Assembly: GCA_002501855.1 (NCBI GenBank) | Contig: DAOM01000111.1 | Location: forward strand, 1-23,639 | Direction: 5' to 3' | Source of the DNA: Candidatus Nitrosopolaris nunavutensis | GTDB lineage: Archaea > Thermoproteota > Nitrososphaeria > Nitrososphaerales > Nitrososphaeraceae | DNA length: 23,639 nt | In this document: one piece after another, positions 15,025 through 22,900 of the stretch | How the letters are laid out: every line of letters starts with the position of its first letter | Numbering within the stretch: the first letter of the stretch is position 1 | Notes under the pieces: generated by a model | Database searches by the model: none | The model's input: the letters and a program-made list of their open reading frames with translations, nothing else | Told to the model about the DNA's origin: nothing | Made by a program: the position numbers and the translations under genes

Positions 15025-16327
15025 TTATTTTTTGATCATCGCCCGAATATATACGAAATAACCTTTGGATGTCTCCCTTTAGTCCCTTAGTGATACCTGT
15101 ACTTTCGATTTTCTTGGTCAACAGCAATTTCAAGAAATGCTTTGCATTTGTAGTCTCTCTTTGAATTAAAGTTGAAACCCTCATTTCGTTGTCAACCCAG
15201 GTGATTAGCGATTTCTCCTGATTTTTTAAGATAAAATTGGCAGTTTCTTTTCTCATAAATATCTTCGGGCCGATTTTTTCTGTGTAGGCAGACAATGTAA
15301 CGGAATCTAATAAGAACACAAAGACGGCAGTTTCTTGTTGATCCGTTACGCAAATTCTTCGAATTACTTTAAAATTCGCAAGTTCTAGTTGCTTGGAAAT
15401 TGCATTAAGGCTTCTTTTAAGCTGTCCCCAGATGACATCAGGACTACGCCTTTTATAACTGAATTCGATAATAACTAAATTAGGATAAAGTCCCTCATAA
15501 TTTCCAGAGAGCTTTTTTTCATTTTTGATGAAAAAATCAAAAGATGGCTTTGCCAAGAATGATCTGGCAGCGAGTACCAACTTGCCAACACTCTCAGCCG
15601 AAATAGCCGTCCCTAAATTTCTTCTATGATCAATGGGATCGATAATGATAAGCTGACTTTCAAAATTCTTTATACTGTATTCATCAGGCTTATCTATCGA
15701 AATCACATTGTTTTCTACCCCTATATTTGACATTGCATGCAATACGGACTCAAACATACCATATTTCAAAATCATAATTTCAGCGACATAGCCACTAAAC
15801 CCTCCTGTGGCAATATCTGCTCCGTAGATACCAACGGATTTCAAAAACTTCTTCAGCAGCCTTACCTGGTTCCTTTGGTCGTCGTCTAAATTGTTTTTTA
15901 TATACTCAGTATGGAAAGGCGATCTGTCAGCAGCGCTTTTCCATTTACCCTTCAGTACATCGTAACAAGGAACCACGTTGACTCGGATTCCATTGATAAC
16001 TGCTTCAACATATGGATGATCAGAATAGCGAAGATATGGATTGTATCCCTTAAGCGATTGCAACCCTACTTGCTCGCCAAGGTGTCCAAACTCTTTATCA
16101 TTGACTGAGTTATCAATTTTGATGAAAATGTCAATATCTACTTCGTCCTTTAACCATGTTCCTTTCGCAAATGATCCTCCAAAGACGACATCCACTACTT
16201 TGGGAGAAATGTAACGACTCACAAGGCTCTTTGTTTCAATTGCGATCTTCGTTAGTTTTTCCACATCTTCAGCTGAGGGCTGGCATTGCTTTAGCGCTTG
16301 TGAAATAATATTGCTAATACTTTTCAT
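14966..16327 (-). CDS. cca: CCA-adding enzyme, archaeal class I tRNA nucleotidyltransferase
   Basis: 453 residues. Adds or repairs the 3' CCA of tRNAs using CTP and ATP without a template. The nucleotidyltransferase core is clear: GGSFAKGTWLKDEVDIDIF at 50-68, with catalytic Asp64 and Asp66, followed by GKWKSAADRSPFHTEYI and the archaeal TGGFSGYVAEIMILKYG helix. The tail domain follows. Where the third carboxylate is expected, the strand reads GIRVNVVPCYDV with Asn117. The ATG overlaps the thpR stop (ATGA), and the 3' end overlaps the kinase by 59 bp. Needed here because tRNA-Thr in this window has no encoded CCA. Confidence 0.95.
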   Translation of the reverse strand: MKSISNIISQALKQCQPSAEDVEKLTKIAIETKSLVSRYISPKVVDVVFGGSFAKGTWLKDEVDIDIFIKIDNSVNDKEFGHLGEQVGLQSLKGYNPYLRYSDHPYVEAVINGIRVNVVPCYDVLKGKWKSAADRSPFHTEYIKNNLDDDQRNQVRLLKKFLKSVGIYGADIATGGFSGYVAEIMILKYGMFESVLHAMSNIGVENNVISIDKPDEYSIKNFESQLIIIDPIDHRRNLGTAISAESVGKLVLAARSFLAKPSFDFFIKNEKKLSGNYEGLYPNLVIIEFSYKRRSPDVIWGQLKRSLNAISKQLELANFKVIRRICVTDQQETAVFVFLLDSVTLSAYTEKIGPKIFMRKETANFILKNQEKSLITWVDNEMRVSTLIQRETTNAKHFLKLLLTKKIESTGITKGLKGDIQRLFRIYSGDDQKINGLAKEAVRDLITSDQRIL

Positions 16328-16908
16328 CTAGCATGCACCGTAAAGATATTTGTATATATCGGTCCTGAAGGAGTAAGATCGCTTCGTTTTAGATGGAATT
16401 TGTCAATAATATCTGAAGTGAAATCTTTCTTCCCGTACTTATCCAATATCTCTGTTCGGATCTTCAAACTTCTTCCTTTTACGCGAAATACCGTAAGGTG
16501 GGACGTAAACGGTTTGTCTGGCGTCAAGCCTATCTCTGACAATTTTATGACTACCTGTTCTGCAAGACTAACAAGCCTTTGGTTCCCGTTTTCGTCTACT
16601 CCGACCCAGACAACCCTAGCAAAGTTAGGGTGCGGGAATCCACCGATCCCAGTGAACGTTATTTTTATTGGCTCGAATTGTATTTCCGATATTTTGATCT
16701 TAATTTCGTCGATGATTTCTAGGCGTATGTTTCCTAGGAAGATAAGGGTAAAGTGAAGATTCTGGTTTTTCACGGGTCTGATTTGCTCTGGTGTCCATTC
16801 GCCGTCAGCTACCAATTCGTGTTGTAGCTTTTCGATAGCGAGGGTGTTTGATACATCAACTGCAATAAAGGCCCGTATGTTGTTCAAGTTACCCAAAGTA
16901 TCTTTCAT
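16324..16908 (-). CDS. thpR: RNA 2',3'-cyclic phosphodiesterase (LigT/ThpR, 2H family)
   Basis: 194 residues. The two catalytic HxT motifs are LHFTLIFLG (about 51-59) and SHLTVFRVK (about 136-144), the hallmark of the 2H phosphoesterases. Family members hydrolyse 2',3'-cyclic phosphate RNA ends and can make or break 2'-5' linkages. The conserved start (IRAFIAVDV) begins at residue 11. A TATA box at 16912-16919 lies too close to the ATG at 16908 and points to transcription near 16888-16892, so TTG at 16887 is a likely real start (187 residues). Its end overlaps cca by 4 bp (ATGA): first gene of thpR-cca-kinase. Confidence 0.92.
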   Translation of the reverse strand: MKDTLGNLNNIRAFIAVDVSNTLAIEKLQHELVADGEWTPEQIRPVKNQNLHFTLIFLGNIRLEIIDEIKIKISEIQFEPIKITFTGIGGFPHPNFARVVWVGVDENGNQRLVSLAEQVVIKLSEIGLTPDKPFTSHLTVFRVKGRSLKIRTEILDKYGKKDFTSDIIDKFHLKRSDLTPSGPIYTNIFTVHAR

Positions 16909-16911
16909 ATA

Positions 16912-16919
16912 CTTTTATA
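16912..16919 (-). promoter_or_regulatory. TATA box of thpR-cca-kinase
   Basis: Minus-strand TATAAAAG ends only 4 bp before the annotated ATG. With normal spacing, transcription starts inside the frame, favouring a TTG start at 16887. Confidence 0.5.
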
Positions 16920-17032
16920 TTATTTTGGAATAACTGGCAGTAGCCAGAATAACTAAATATACATTTCATTCCGCCAATAGCACGGCGAAAATTTAATAGA
17001 TTCCTTGAGTAGGCGGCAGGGGTGTCGCAAAT

Positions 17033-17713
17033 ATGGCAGAAAAAGATAGCACGCAAAAGAAGGAAACTGGAACCAGAAACGCCGATTTTCAGGATAAAAA
17101 AATTAAAAAGACAAAATTCATCGTATGTCTTACTGGAATGCCTGGTTCTGGTAAATCTACCGTTGCCGACTCACTAAAGAAAAAAGGATTCTCTGTGATA
17201 GCAATGGGTGATGTAGTAAGAGATGAAGCCAGACGAAAGAACATAGAGCCGACTGATATTAACTTAGGTAAGTTAATGTTAAAATTGAGGAGGGAGATTG
17301 GTCCAGGAGCAATTGCTCAGTTGATACTAAATGAAATTGAAAAAAGAGAGGTTAGAAGTGATGCCAATCAGAATATCGTGATTGATGGCGTCAGGAGCGT
17401 TCCTGAAGTCGAGATATTGCGAACTATTGGCCTGGTTAAGTTGCTCTCTATACATGCATCTGCAAATACCAGGTTTGATCATCTAAAAAAGAGAGCTAGA
17501 GGCGATGCCCCGTTGAACGAAAATGATTTTGGCATACGCGATAAACGTGAATTGGCTGTAGGTATAAGCGAAGCAATTGCAATGTCCGATGAAATGTTGT
17601 CAAACAATAATTTAACAGTTGAAGAATTAGAGGAAAAAGCTGTTGGAATAGTCCGAAAATGGGTCGGAGAATTTTATAATGATGACGGTATTCGGAATAA
17701 TAAAGGCAGGTAG
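17033..17713 (+). CDS. UPF0200 family P-loop nucleotide kinase-like protein
   Basis: 226 residues. After a Lys-rich, poorly conserved N-terminal stretch (1-28) comes a P-loop GMPGSGKST (about 35-43), then VIAMGDVVRDEA, KLRREIGPGAIAQL, and VIDGVRSVPEVEIL (Walker-B-like). A DHLKKRARGDAP lid-like segment and a C-terminal helix (VEELEEKAVGIVRKWV) follow. This order fits the archaeal UPF0200 group, related to adenylate and dephospho-CoA kinases. Substrate unproven. It is divergent from thpR and 2 bp from the next gene, so it is co-transcribed with the UPF0201 gene, a pairing that suggests a shared role. Confidence 0.85.
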   Translation: MAEKDSTQKKETGTRNADFQDKKIKKTKFIVCLTGMPGSGKSTVADSLKKKGFSVIAMGDVVRDEARRKNIEPTDINLGKLMLKLRREIGPGAIAQLILNEIEKREVRSDANQNIVIDGVRSVPEVEILRTIGLVKLLSIHASANTRFDHLKKRARGDAPLNENDFGIRDKRELAVGISEAIAMSDEMLSNNNLTVEELEEKAVGIVRKWVGEFYNDDGIRNNKGR

Positions 17714-17715
17714 TA

Positions 17716-18120
17716 ATGAAAAAATCACCGATCACAACGCCCGTTGAATTAAAAGTTGAGGCTGCAGTTAACCCCTCAGAGTCGCCGGAGAGAGTAATTG
17801 CCGCAATAGCGAATGTGATCGAATGTTCGCCGGAGTTCCGATATGGAAGAAGGGTTATTGGTAGGTCACTTGAAATTGAATCACTTCGTACAATTTATGA
17901 ACAGATTAGGTCTAGATCCGCAATGGGCGTCTTAAGACGTATGTTGCTTAATAATCGAGTTGCAGATAGCACTAGCTTCCTTTTGAACAAGCAGGCGGCT
18001 GCTACTGGCATTGTAGTAGTGATTGAGGCGGATCAGGAATCGCCACTTGGTCCAATAAGGATAACATTAGATTGTGAAGAGCTTGACGCGCTTATTGATT
18101 GGCTAGTGCCGCTCGATTGA
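17716..18120 (+). CDS. UPF0201 family protein (predicted RNA-binding, COG1325-like)
   Basis: 134 residues. LKVEAAVNPSESPERVIAAI near the N-terminus and the mid-part (SLRTIYEQIRSRSAMGVLRRML) match the archaeal UPF0201 pattern (VExEaxVnPTExxexVxxAixN). The second half, FLLNKQAAATGIVVVIEADQ, then GPIRITLDCEELDALIDWL, also fits. Known members adopt a uL5-like fold and have been suggested to bind RNA or assist the exosome; that role is not shown here. It starts 2 bp after the UPF0200 gene, so they form a two-gene unit. Confidence 0.85.
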   Translation: MKKSPITTPVELKVEAAVNPSESPERVIAAIANVIECSPEFRYGRRVIGRSLEIESLRTIYEQIRSRSAMGVLRRMLLNNRVADSTSFLLNKQAAATGIVVVIEADQESPLGPIRITLDCEELDALIDWLVPLD

Positions 18121-18293
18121 GTGCGTCTCTAACCTCATCATCCACTGTACTCCTAGTGTCAGCACGTCAACGTCTGCTTCTGTGGAAGTCAATTATCATC
18201 TTATGGTTACAAGTACTGATTATAATATTCGATCTTGTCCAGCGAAGTAAATTTATAAAATCCGACACCCGTTCTATATTGAATTGAAAAATA

Positions 18294-18884
18294 ATGAGCG
18301 TTAAAGAGAATGAAGGAGATATTGAAGAAATTGATGATATTTTTGATGATAATGAATCCCCTAAGAAGCCTTCTGATATATCGGCTACACCATCTGATAC
18401 ATTAGATACACCTACTCAGGAACCGGCAACAAGACCAGGTTTAGACGCAAAATTTTTCGCTATCAGAATAACAGGTGGCCAGGAAAACATAGTGGCAAAC
18501 ATTATACAAAATAGAATTAACGCGAAAAAGATTGGAATTATTTCAATTCTTATTCTGGAGAATTTTAAAGGATATATTATCGTGGAAGCTCCTGATTCAA
18601 ACATCGCCTATGAGGCACTGGCAGGTGTCCGTCATGTGCGAGGCCAAATCCGTGGAGAATTACCCTTCAAGGACATCGAAGGTTACCTCGTGAAAAAACC
18701 TGTCGTATCAGATCTGAATGTCGATGATATAGTAGAAATTATCGGTGGGCCGTTCAAGGCTATGAAAGCGAAAATAACTAGAGTCGATTACGAAAAGCAA
18801 GAAGCGACAGTCGTGTTACTTGATTCTCCATACCAGATTCCCGTAACGGTAGATGCAAATTATCTGAAAAAGGTGTCGCACTAA
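18294..18884 (+). CDS. spt5: Transcription elongation factor Spt5
   Basis: 196 residues. An acidic, Pro/Ser/Thr-rich N-terminal tail (1-50) is unusually long for archaeal Spt5. An NGN domain follows (about 52-135: FFAIRITGGQENIVANIIQN, GYIIVEAPDSNIAYEALAGV). Then comes a KOW domain (about 140-193: VDDIVEIIGGPFKAMKAKI, IPVTVDANYLKKV). Spt5 clamps RNA polymerase through the NGN domain, bridging the cleft, and can contact the ribosome. A TATA box TTTATAAA at 18252-18259 gives a short leader of about 13 nt. secE, often just upstream in archaea, is not visible here. uL11 follows after 283 bp with its own promoters. Confidence 0.94.
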   Translation: MSVKENEGDIEEIDDIFDDNESPKKPSDISATPSDTLDTPTQEPATRPGLDAKFFAIRITGGQENIVANIIQNRINAKKIGIISILILENFKGYIIVEAPDSNIAYEALAGVRHVRGQIRGELPFKDIEGYLVKKPVVSDLNVDDIVEIIGGPFKAMKAKITRVDYEKQEATVVLLDSPYQIPVTVDANYLKKVSH

Positions 18885-18895
18885 TTTTGTACGTG

Positions 18896-18902
18896 TTTTT
18901 TT
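18896..18902 (+). terminator. Oligo-T tract after spt5
   Basis: Seven T residues 11 bp past the stop codon fit intrinsic archaeal termination, which separates spt5 from rpl11. Confidence 0.45.
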
Positions 18903-18956
18903 GTGTTCTCGCGGCCTGACTTTTTAGCGTGATGAGAATGCTGTACTACCAACGAG

Positions 18957-18977
18957 CTGAATATTGGATATATTCAG
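18957..18977. repeat. Perfect 8-bp palindrome with 5-bp spacer
   Basis: CTGAATAT-TGGAT-ATATTCAG lies between the spt5 terminator and the rpl11 promoters. It looks like a dimeric-regulator operator or a small hairpin. A second short stem, TCGCCA...TGGCGA, follows at 18992-19015. Confidence 0.5.
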
Positions 18978-19103
18978 AAAGATGGTTGTGATCGCCACGA
19001 AGGTGCATATGGCGAATGTGTCTAGTGCTTGGGTCCCTGTTTCCTTGTCCAAAACTCTATTCTACGCGTCATGAAAAATTAGGCGCTCCCAGAAAGTTCA
19101 CCG

Positions 19104-19111
19104 TTTATATA
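19104..19111 (+). promoter_or_regulatory. Distal TATA box of rpl11
   Basis: TTTATATA within CGTTTATAT; transcription from here would give a leader of about 35 nt. Confidence 0.4.
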
Positions 19112-19136
19112 TATGCTATCGTGACTGTAAAAGACG

Positions 19137-19144
19137 TTTATATT
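19137..19144 (+). promoter_or_regulatory. Proximal TATA box of rpl11
   Basis: TTTATATT, again preceded by CG, lies 24-31 bp before the ATG at 19168 and so fits a leaderless transcript. Confidence 0.55.
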
Positions 19145-19167
19145 TCAGCTCAACTGTGTTTTGAAGC

Positions 19168-19650
19168 ATGGGCGATAAAAAAACCGTTTCTGCTTTAGTT
19201 AATGGTGGAGAGGCAAGTTCTGGGCCTCCGCTGGGACCGGCGCTCGGTCCTATAGGAGTAAACATATTACAAGTGGTAAATACCATTAATGAAAAAACCA
19301 AGGATTTCCCTGGAATGAAAGTTCCTGTAAAAGTAGAAGTCGATACTACAACAAAGCAATTCACTGTTGAAGTAGGAGTTCCACCCACAGCTGCGCTGAT
19401 AATCAAAGAATCAGGTGTAACTAAAGGCTCCGGGACGGCAGGAACAAACTATGCTGGAGATATAACTATGGAAACTGCCATTAAAATCGCCAAAATGAAA
19501 ATTGATAGCTCCTACGCTAATGACATACAGGGTGCGGTAAAGGAGGTAATCGGATCTTGTCAAAGCATCGGAATGACAATTGAAGGGAAACCTGCAAAAG
19601 ATATCTACTCTGAAGTTTCAGCAGGAAAATACGACGAACTTTTCAAGTAA
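19168..19650 (+). CDS. rpl11: 50S ribosomal protein uL11
   Basis: 160 residues. GPPLGPALGPIGVNI near residue 20 is the family signature. The central linker (VGVPPTAALIIKESGVTKGSG) and the C-terminal rRNA-binding domain (TMETAIKIAKMKI, AVKEVIGSCQSIGMTIEGK) follow. It forms the base of the ribosomal stalk on 23S rRNA and is part of the factor-binding site. The proximal TATA box supports the ATG at 19168. In many archaea rpl1 and rpl10 follow directly. Here the next gene is the thermosome, and a T5 run at 19668-19672 ends the unit. Confidence 0.96.
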   Translation: MGDKKTVSALVNGGEASSGPPLGPALGPIGVNILQVVNTINEKTKDFPGMKVPVKVEVDTTTKQFTVEVGVPPTAALIIKESGVTKGSGTAGTNYAGDITMETAIKIAKMKIDSSYANDIQGAVKEVIGSCQSIGMTIEGKPAKDIYSEVSAGKYDELFK

Positions 19651-19821
19651 TTATTCCTGCCACTTCCTTTTTGATTATCTGCCTCAAAAGAAATGTAAGG
19701 CCTAACATTTTGAATACTTTTCTAACTTAATTATCTGTTGTGGCTCCTCATTTGAGTACCAATAGGGGCTGCAACGATAAATTTGCAGTAAGTTTAAAAT
19801 ATCCCAAACTCTGCCATATAA

Positions 19822-19829
19822 TTTATAAA
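19822..19829 (+). promoter_or_regulatory. TATA box of the thermosome gene
   Basis: TTTATAAA; normal spacing puts transcription at about 19850, the second of two close ATGs, and so favours that start. Confidence 0.5.
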
Positions 19830-19849
19830 TTTTAAAGAGGAATATGAAT

Positions 19850-21508
19850 ATGGCTACAATTCAACAAGGATCAGCTGGCGGAATGCCAGTATTAATATTG
19901 AAGGAAGGCGCAACTCAGACAAAAGGCAGAGATGCTCAGAAGAATAACATTACTGCCGCAAAATTGATTGCTGAAGTAATAAGGACGAGTCTTGGTCCTA
20001 GAGGCATGGACAAGATGCTGGTTGACACTCTAGGTGACGTAACAATCACAAATGATGGCGCAACGATTTTGAAAGAAATCGATGTTCAACATCCTGCGGC
20101 CAAGATGATGGTCGAGATCAGCAAGGCAACTGATAACGAAGTAGGTGACGGCACATCCTCTGTGGTAATACTAGCAGGTGCCCTGATAGAGAAGGCAGAG
20201 GAGCTTATCGTGAAAGATGTCCATCCTACGATTATTGTTGACGGCTACAGAAAGAGTGCTATAAAGGCAATTGAAATTCTCAACAGCATGGGACAGAAGA
20301 TTAGAGAAAATGACAAAGAAGATTTGATTAAAGTCGCAAAGACTTCAATGCAGACAAAACTAGTCTCGAGGGAATCAGACCAGATAGCAGAGTTGGTAGT
20401 TAGTGCCTGCCTTCAGGTTTCTGAAAAAAGTGATTCCGTATCCAAGTTAGATATTGATGATATTAAAGTGGAGAAAAAGGCTGGCGGTTCTCTGCATGAC
20501 ACTAAATTGATCAAGGGAATTGTTCTTGACAAAGAAGTCGTCCACGGAGGGATGCCAAAGAAGGTTGAAAAAGCAAAAATTGCTCTTCTTAACTCTGCTC
20601 TTGAGATTGAAAAAACAGAGTTCGATGCCAAGATAAACATCAGTTCCCCTGACCAGATGAATCTGTTCCTAGAAGAAGAGAATAAAATGCTAAAGAATAT
20701 GGTCAACAAGATAACGGCGACCGGTGCGAATGTTGTTGTATGCCAAAAGGGTATAGATGATATTGCTCAGCACTACCTTGCGAAGGCTGAAGTTTTAACG
20801 GTTCGTAGGGTCAAAGAAAGTGATATGGCGAAATTGGCAAGAGCAACTGGCGCACGAGTGGTGAGCAACCTTGATGACCTTACAGCTAAAGACCTAGGTT
20901 CTGCCGATCTCGTGGAAGAGCGAAAGATTGAAACGGACAAATGGGTGTTCGTAGAAGGCTGCAAACACCCCAAGGCAGTAACTATACTGATTCGAGGCGG
21001 ATCTCAAAGAGTTGTTGACGAAGCAGAGCGATCAGTCCATGACGCCTTGATGGTTACAAAAGACGTGCTCGAGAGACCGGTCATAGTTGCAGGCGGGGGT
21101 GCTCCAGAAGCGTATGCAGCAGCAAAACTAAGAGATTGGGTAAGCACACTATCCGGTCGGGAGCAGTTAGCGGCAGAAAAGTTTGCTGAATCTTTAGAAG
21201 TGATTCCATTGACTTTAGCAGAAAACGCAGGCATGGATCCAATTGATACCATCACAGATTTAAGGTCAAAGCAGAGTAAGGGTTCGAAATGGACCGGAAT
21301 TGACGTAAGGAATGGCAAAATTGCTGATATATACAAATTGGAAATATTCGAACCACTTGTCGTTAAAGAGCAAATCATCAAATCCGCAACAGAAGTTGCA
21401 TCAATGATCCTCAGGATAGACGATGTAATAGCCTCTGGGAAGTCTGGTGGACCACCAGGAGGGGGCGGCATGCCACCTGGAGGAATGGGCGGCATGGGTG
21501 AAATGTAA
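19850..21508 (+). CDS. Thermosome subunit (group II chaperonin)
   Basis: 552 residues. ATP-driven protein-folding chaperonin that forms double rings with a built-in lid in the cytosol. Motifs: [14 protein letters not shown] (nucleotide pocket), [24 protein letters not shown] (ATP binding with catalytic Asp), and [13 protein letters not shown] [12 protein letters not shown] in the C-terminal equatorial half. It ends with the Gly/Met-rich tail [11 protein letters not shown] found on many thermosomes. An ATG also exists at 19844, but the TATA box at 19822-19829 and a GAGG run spaced 9 nt away favour 19850. It is monocistronic: T7 tracts follow at 21570 and about 21610. Confidence 0.96.
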   Translation: MATIQQGSAGGMPVLILKEGATQTKGRDAQKNNITAAKLIAEVIRTSLGPRGMDKMLVDTLGDVTITNDGATILKEIDVQHPAAKMMVEISKATDNEVGDGTSSVVILAGALIEKAEELIVKDVHPTIIVDGYRKSAIKAIEILNSMGQKIRENDKEDLIKVAKTSMQTKLVSRESDQIAELVVSACLQVSEKSDSVSKLDIDDIKVEKKAGGSLHDTKLIKGIVLDKEVVHGGMPKKVEKAKIALLNSALEIEKTEFDAKINISSPDQMNLFLEEENKMLKNMVNKITATGANVVVCQKGIDDIAQHYLAKAEVLTVRRVKESDMAKLARATGARVVSNLDDLTAKDLGSADLVEERKIETDKWVFVEGCKHPKAVTILIRGGSQRVVDEAERSVHDALMVTKDVLERPVIVAGGGAPEAYAAAKLRDWVSTLSGREQLAAEKFAESLEVIPLTLAENAGMDPIDTITDLRSKQSKGSKWTGIDVRNGKIADIYKLEIFEPLVVKEQIIKSATEVASMILRIDDVIASGKSGGPPGGGGMPPGGMGGMGEM

Positions 21509-21569
21509 CAAACGAACGAATAAGAAAGTCATTCAAAAAGGTAATTTATCAAAGGAAAACCTATTTCCC

Positions 21570-21576
21570 TTTTTTT
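21570..21576 (+). terminator. Oligo-T tract after the thermosome gene
   Basis: Seven T residues about 60 bp past the stop, with a second T7 run near 21610. Both suit archaeal termination. Confidence 0.45.
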
Positions 21577-21680
21577 GTAATCATAAAGTATTCACGGTCA
21601 TTTAGTTCGTTTTTTTGATTTCACCAGGCCGGTGTTTCGTCAGTTCTTCAATATCCGATAATAATGATTCAGCAACCTTA

Positions 21681-22184
21681 TTACTGTATATAAGACTGAG
21701 TTGTTTTATCAAAATTCTTTATGACTTCAAAATGCTCGTCAAACCTTTCCCACCTGAGCAAATTAAGCTCCGGAAACAAAGTTGAAGGATCTCCCTTCGC
21801 CATTATTGAGGCAGGATGGTCTATGCCAAGAAGTGAACAACATAGATCGTATGTCATTTGCCTAACTCCTAATTCGTCTATGATCCCAAAACTATGAAGA
21901 TACTCATGTACCAGTACCATAAAGAGATAGGAATTATATTCCTCGATTGACTTGTGCTGTTGGATTATGTTTAGAATAGATCGATTTACGACAATTACGT
22001 TAGAACCTAGGATATGATATGCTCCGATTCTACTAGGCAAGCCTTGGAGAATGAGGCTCAATCCTGCTCTGTGCATATTGAATTTACTGTTAACTGCTAA
22101 CTTCACTAATTCAAAAGTATCATTAAAATCCTTCATTTTTAATATCTTTTCTGGAACATTTAGTTGCTTATCAATCAACCTCAT
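21681..22184 (-). CDS. Putative zinc metallopeptidase (HExxH), archaeal hypothetical
   Basis: 167 residues. HEYLHSFGIIDE at 93-104 carries the HExxH zinc/catalytic motif (His93, Glu94, His97) inside a hydrophobic helix, with Asp103/Glu104 as possible further ligands. It is a small zincin-like domain without signal peptide. N-terminal residues 1-45 are helical and charged. No named family is certain. The ATG overlaps the stop of a 41-codon membrane-peptide gene (ATGA), so the two are co-translated. After its stop, another frame stays open for about 35 codons with natural-looking sequence (see findings), so the C-terminus may be shortened by a frameshift. Confidence 0.7.
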   Translation of the reverse strand: MRLIDKQLNVPEKILKMKDFNDTFELVKLAVNSKFNMHRAGLSLILQGLPSRIGAYHILGSNVIVVNRSILNIIQQHKSIEEYNSYLFMVLVHEYLHSFGIIDELGVRQMTYDLCCSLLGIDHPASIMAKGDPSTLFPELNLLRWERFDEHFEVIKNFDKTTQSYIQ

Positions 22185-22306
22185 ACACTGTGTTGTGCAA
22201 AACAGACTATAAAACCTATAGTTACTATTATAATTATATTAAGCCAAGGTAGCAAGTATTCAATCTTATCGATAGACGCCAAAGAAGGTCTGTGTTTGTA
22301 TTGCAT
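22181..22306 (-). CDS. 41-residue single-helix membrane peptide, coupled to the metallopeptidase
   Basis: ATG at 22306 to TGA at 22181-22183. The N-terminus is polar and basic (MQYKHRPSLASIDKIEY). One hydrophobic helix follows (LLPWLNIIIIVTIGFIVCFA), then a short polar end AQHSV. The ATGA overlap with the metallopeptidase gene is the main evidence that this very short frame is real. A TATA-like CTATAATAG lies near 22319-22327. It could anchor, inhibit or be a substrate of the protease; that is inference only. No homologue recalled. Confidence 0.55.
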   Translation of the reverse strand: MQYKHRPSLASIDKIEYLLPWLNIIIIVTIGFIVCFAQHSV

Positions 22307-22537
22307 AGCTAAATAACCTCTATTATAGAGATAAGGTATCAAAAGCCTTCAAAATGATTCACTATGAGCGTTCGGCTACCGTTCGTCATGTTCTAAATCT
22401 TGAATTTTCTCCGCCTAATGTTTCTCAAGGTTTGTGTCTCTCAAAACGTGTTTCTCTCTAATGTAGGTAGAGTAGTTGTAGTAGCTGATTTGATCCAAAT
22501 TATATAGGATTTAGCCTTATTAGTCGGACTGCCAGTC

Positions 22538-22873
22538 ATGGAATCGGTCGTTGAGAGTTTCTTTGCGGCGCTTCCAGGCCACAAGAGAGCGCGCGCTCTG
22601 CGTCTCAGAGATATCATATTAGAAGTACATCCTAATGTCGTGGAGAGAATAAAATGGGGTAACCTTACCTTTGTATACAGTTTTGAAACAATATCCTATA
22701 TTAATCTGGCTTTTTTTAAGGGTACGTTGTTACCAGACCCAAAACACCTACTAGAAGGAACAGGAAAAGGCATGCGCCACCTTAAAATACATTCGGAAAA
22801 AGATATCAATAAAAAACAAATAATTTCTTGGATAAAGGAAGCTATCAAGCTTAATGCTAAAGATAAGGGTTGA
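22538..22873 (+). CDS. DUF1801 (YdhG/YjbR-like) domain protein
   Basis: 111 residues. The pattern matches DUF1801: an N-terminal helical stretch (FFAALPGHKRARALRLRDII), then HPNVVERIKWGNLTFVY, YINLAFFKGTLLPDPKHLLEG, and TGKGMRHLKIHSEKDINKKQ with the usual 'GTGKxxRHlKi' element. A final helix follows (IISWIKEAIKL). Small alpha/beta fold, frataxin-like in structure; function of the family is unknown. TATATAGG at 22501-22508 is a likely promoter with a leader of about 10 nt. It is monocistronic. Confidence 0.88.
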   Translation: MESVVESFFAALPGHKRARALRLRDIILEVHPNVVERIKWGNLTFVYSFETISYINLAFFKGTLLPDPKHLLEGTGKGMRHLKIHSEKDINKKQIISWIKEAIKLNAKDKG

Positions 22874-22900
22874 CTTGAGATAAACTAATTTCTTTATGAA

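Noticed and set aside
18099..18287. 62-codon plus-strand ORF between the UPF0201 gene and spt5, considered as secE
   Set aside because: It has Ser/Leu-rich sequence without the SecE pattern, overlaps the UPF0201 end in another frame, and its 3' part covers the spt5 promoter.
18929..18960. C/D-box guide RNA (GTGATGA ... CTGA)
   Set aside because: Only one C box and one D box are present, no C'/D' pair is found, and the CTGA is better explained as part of the palindrome at 18957-18977.
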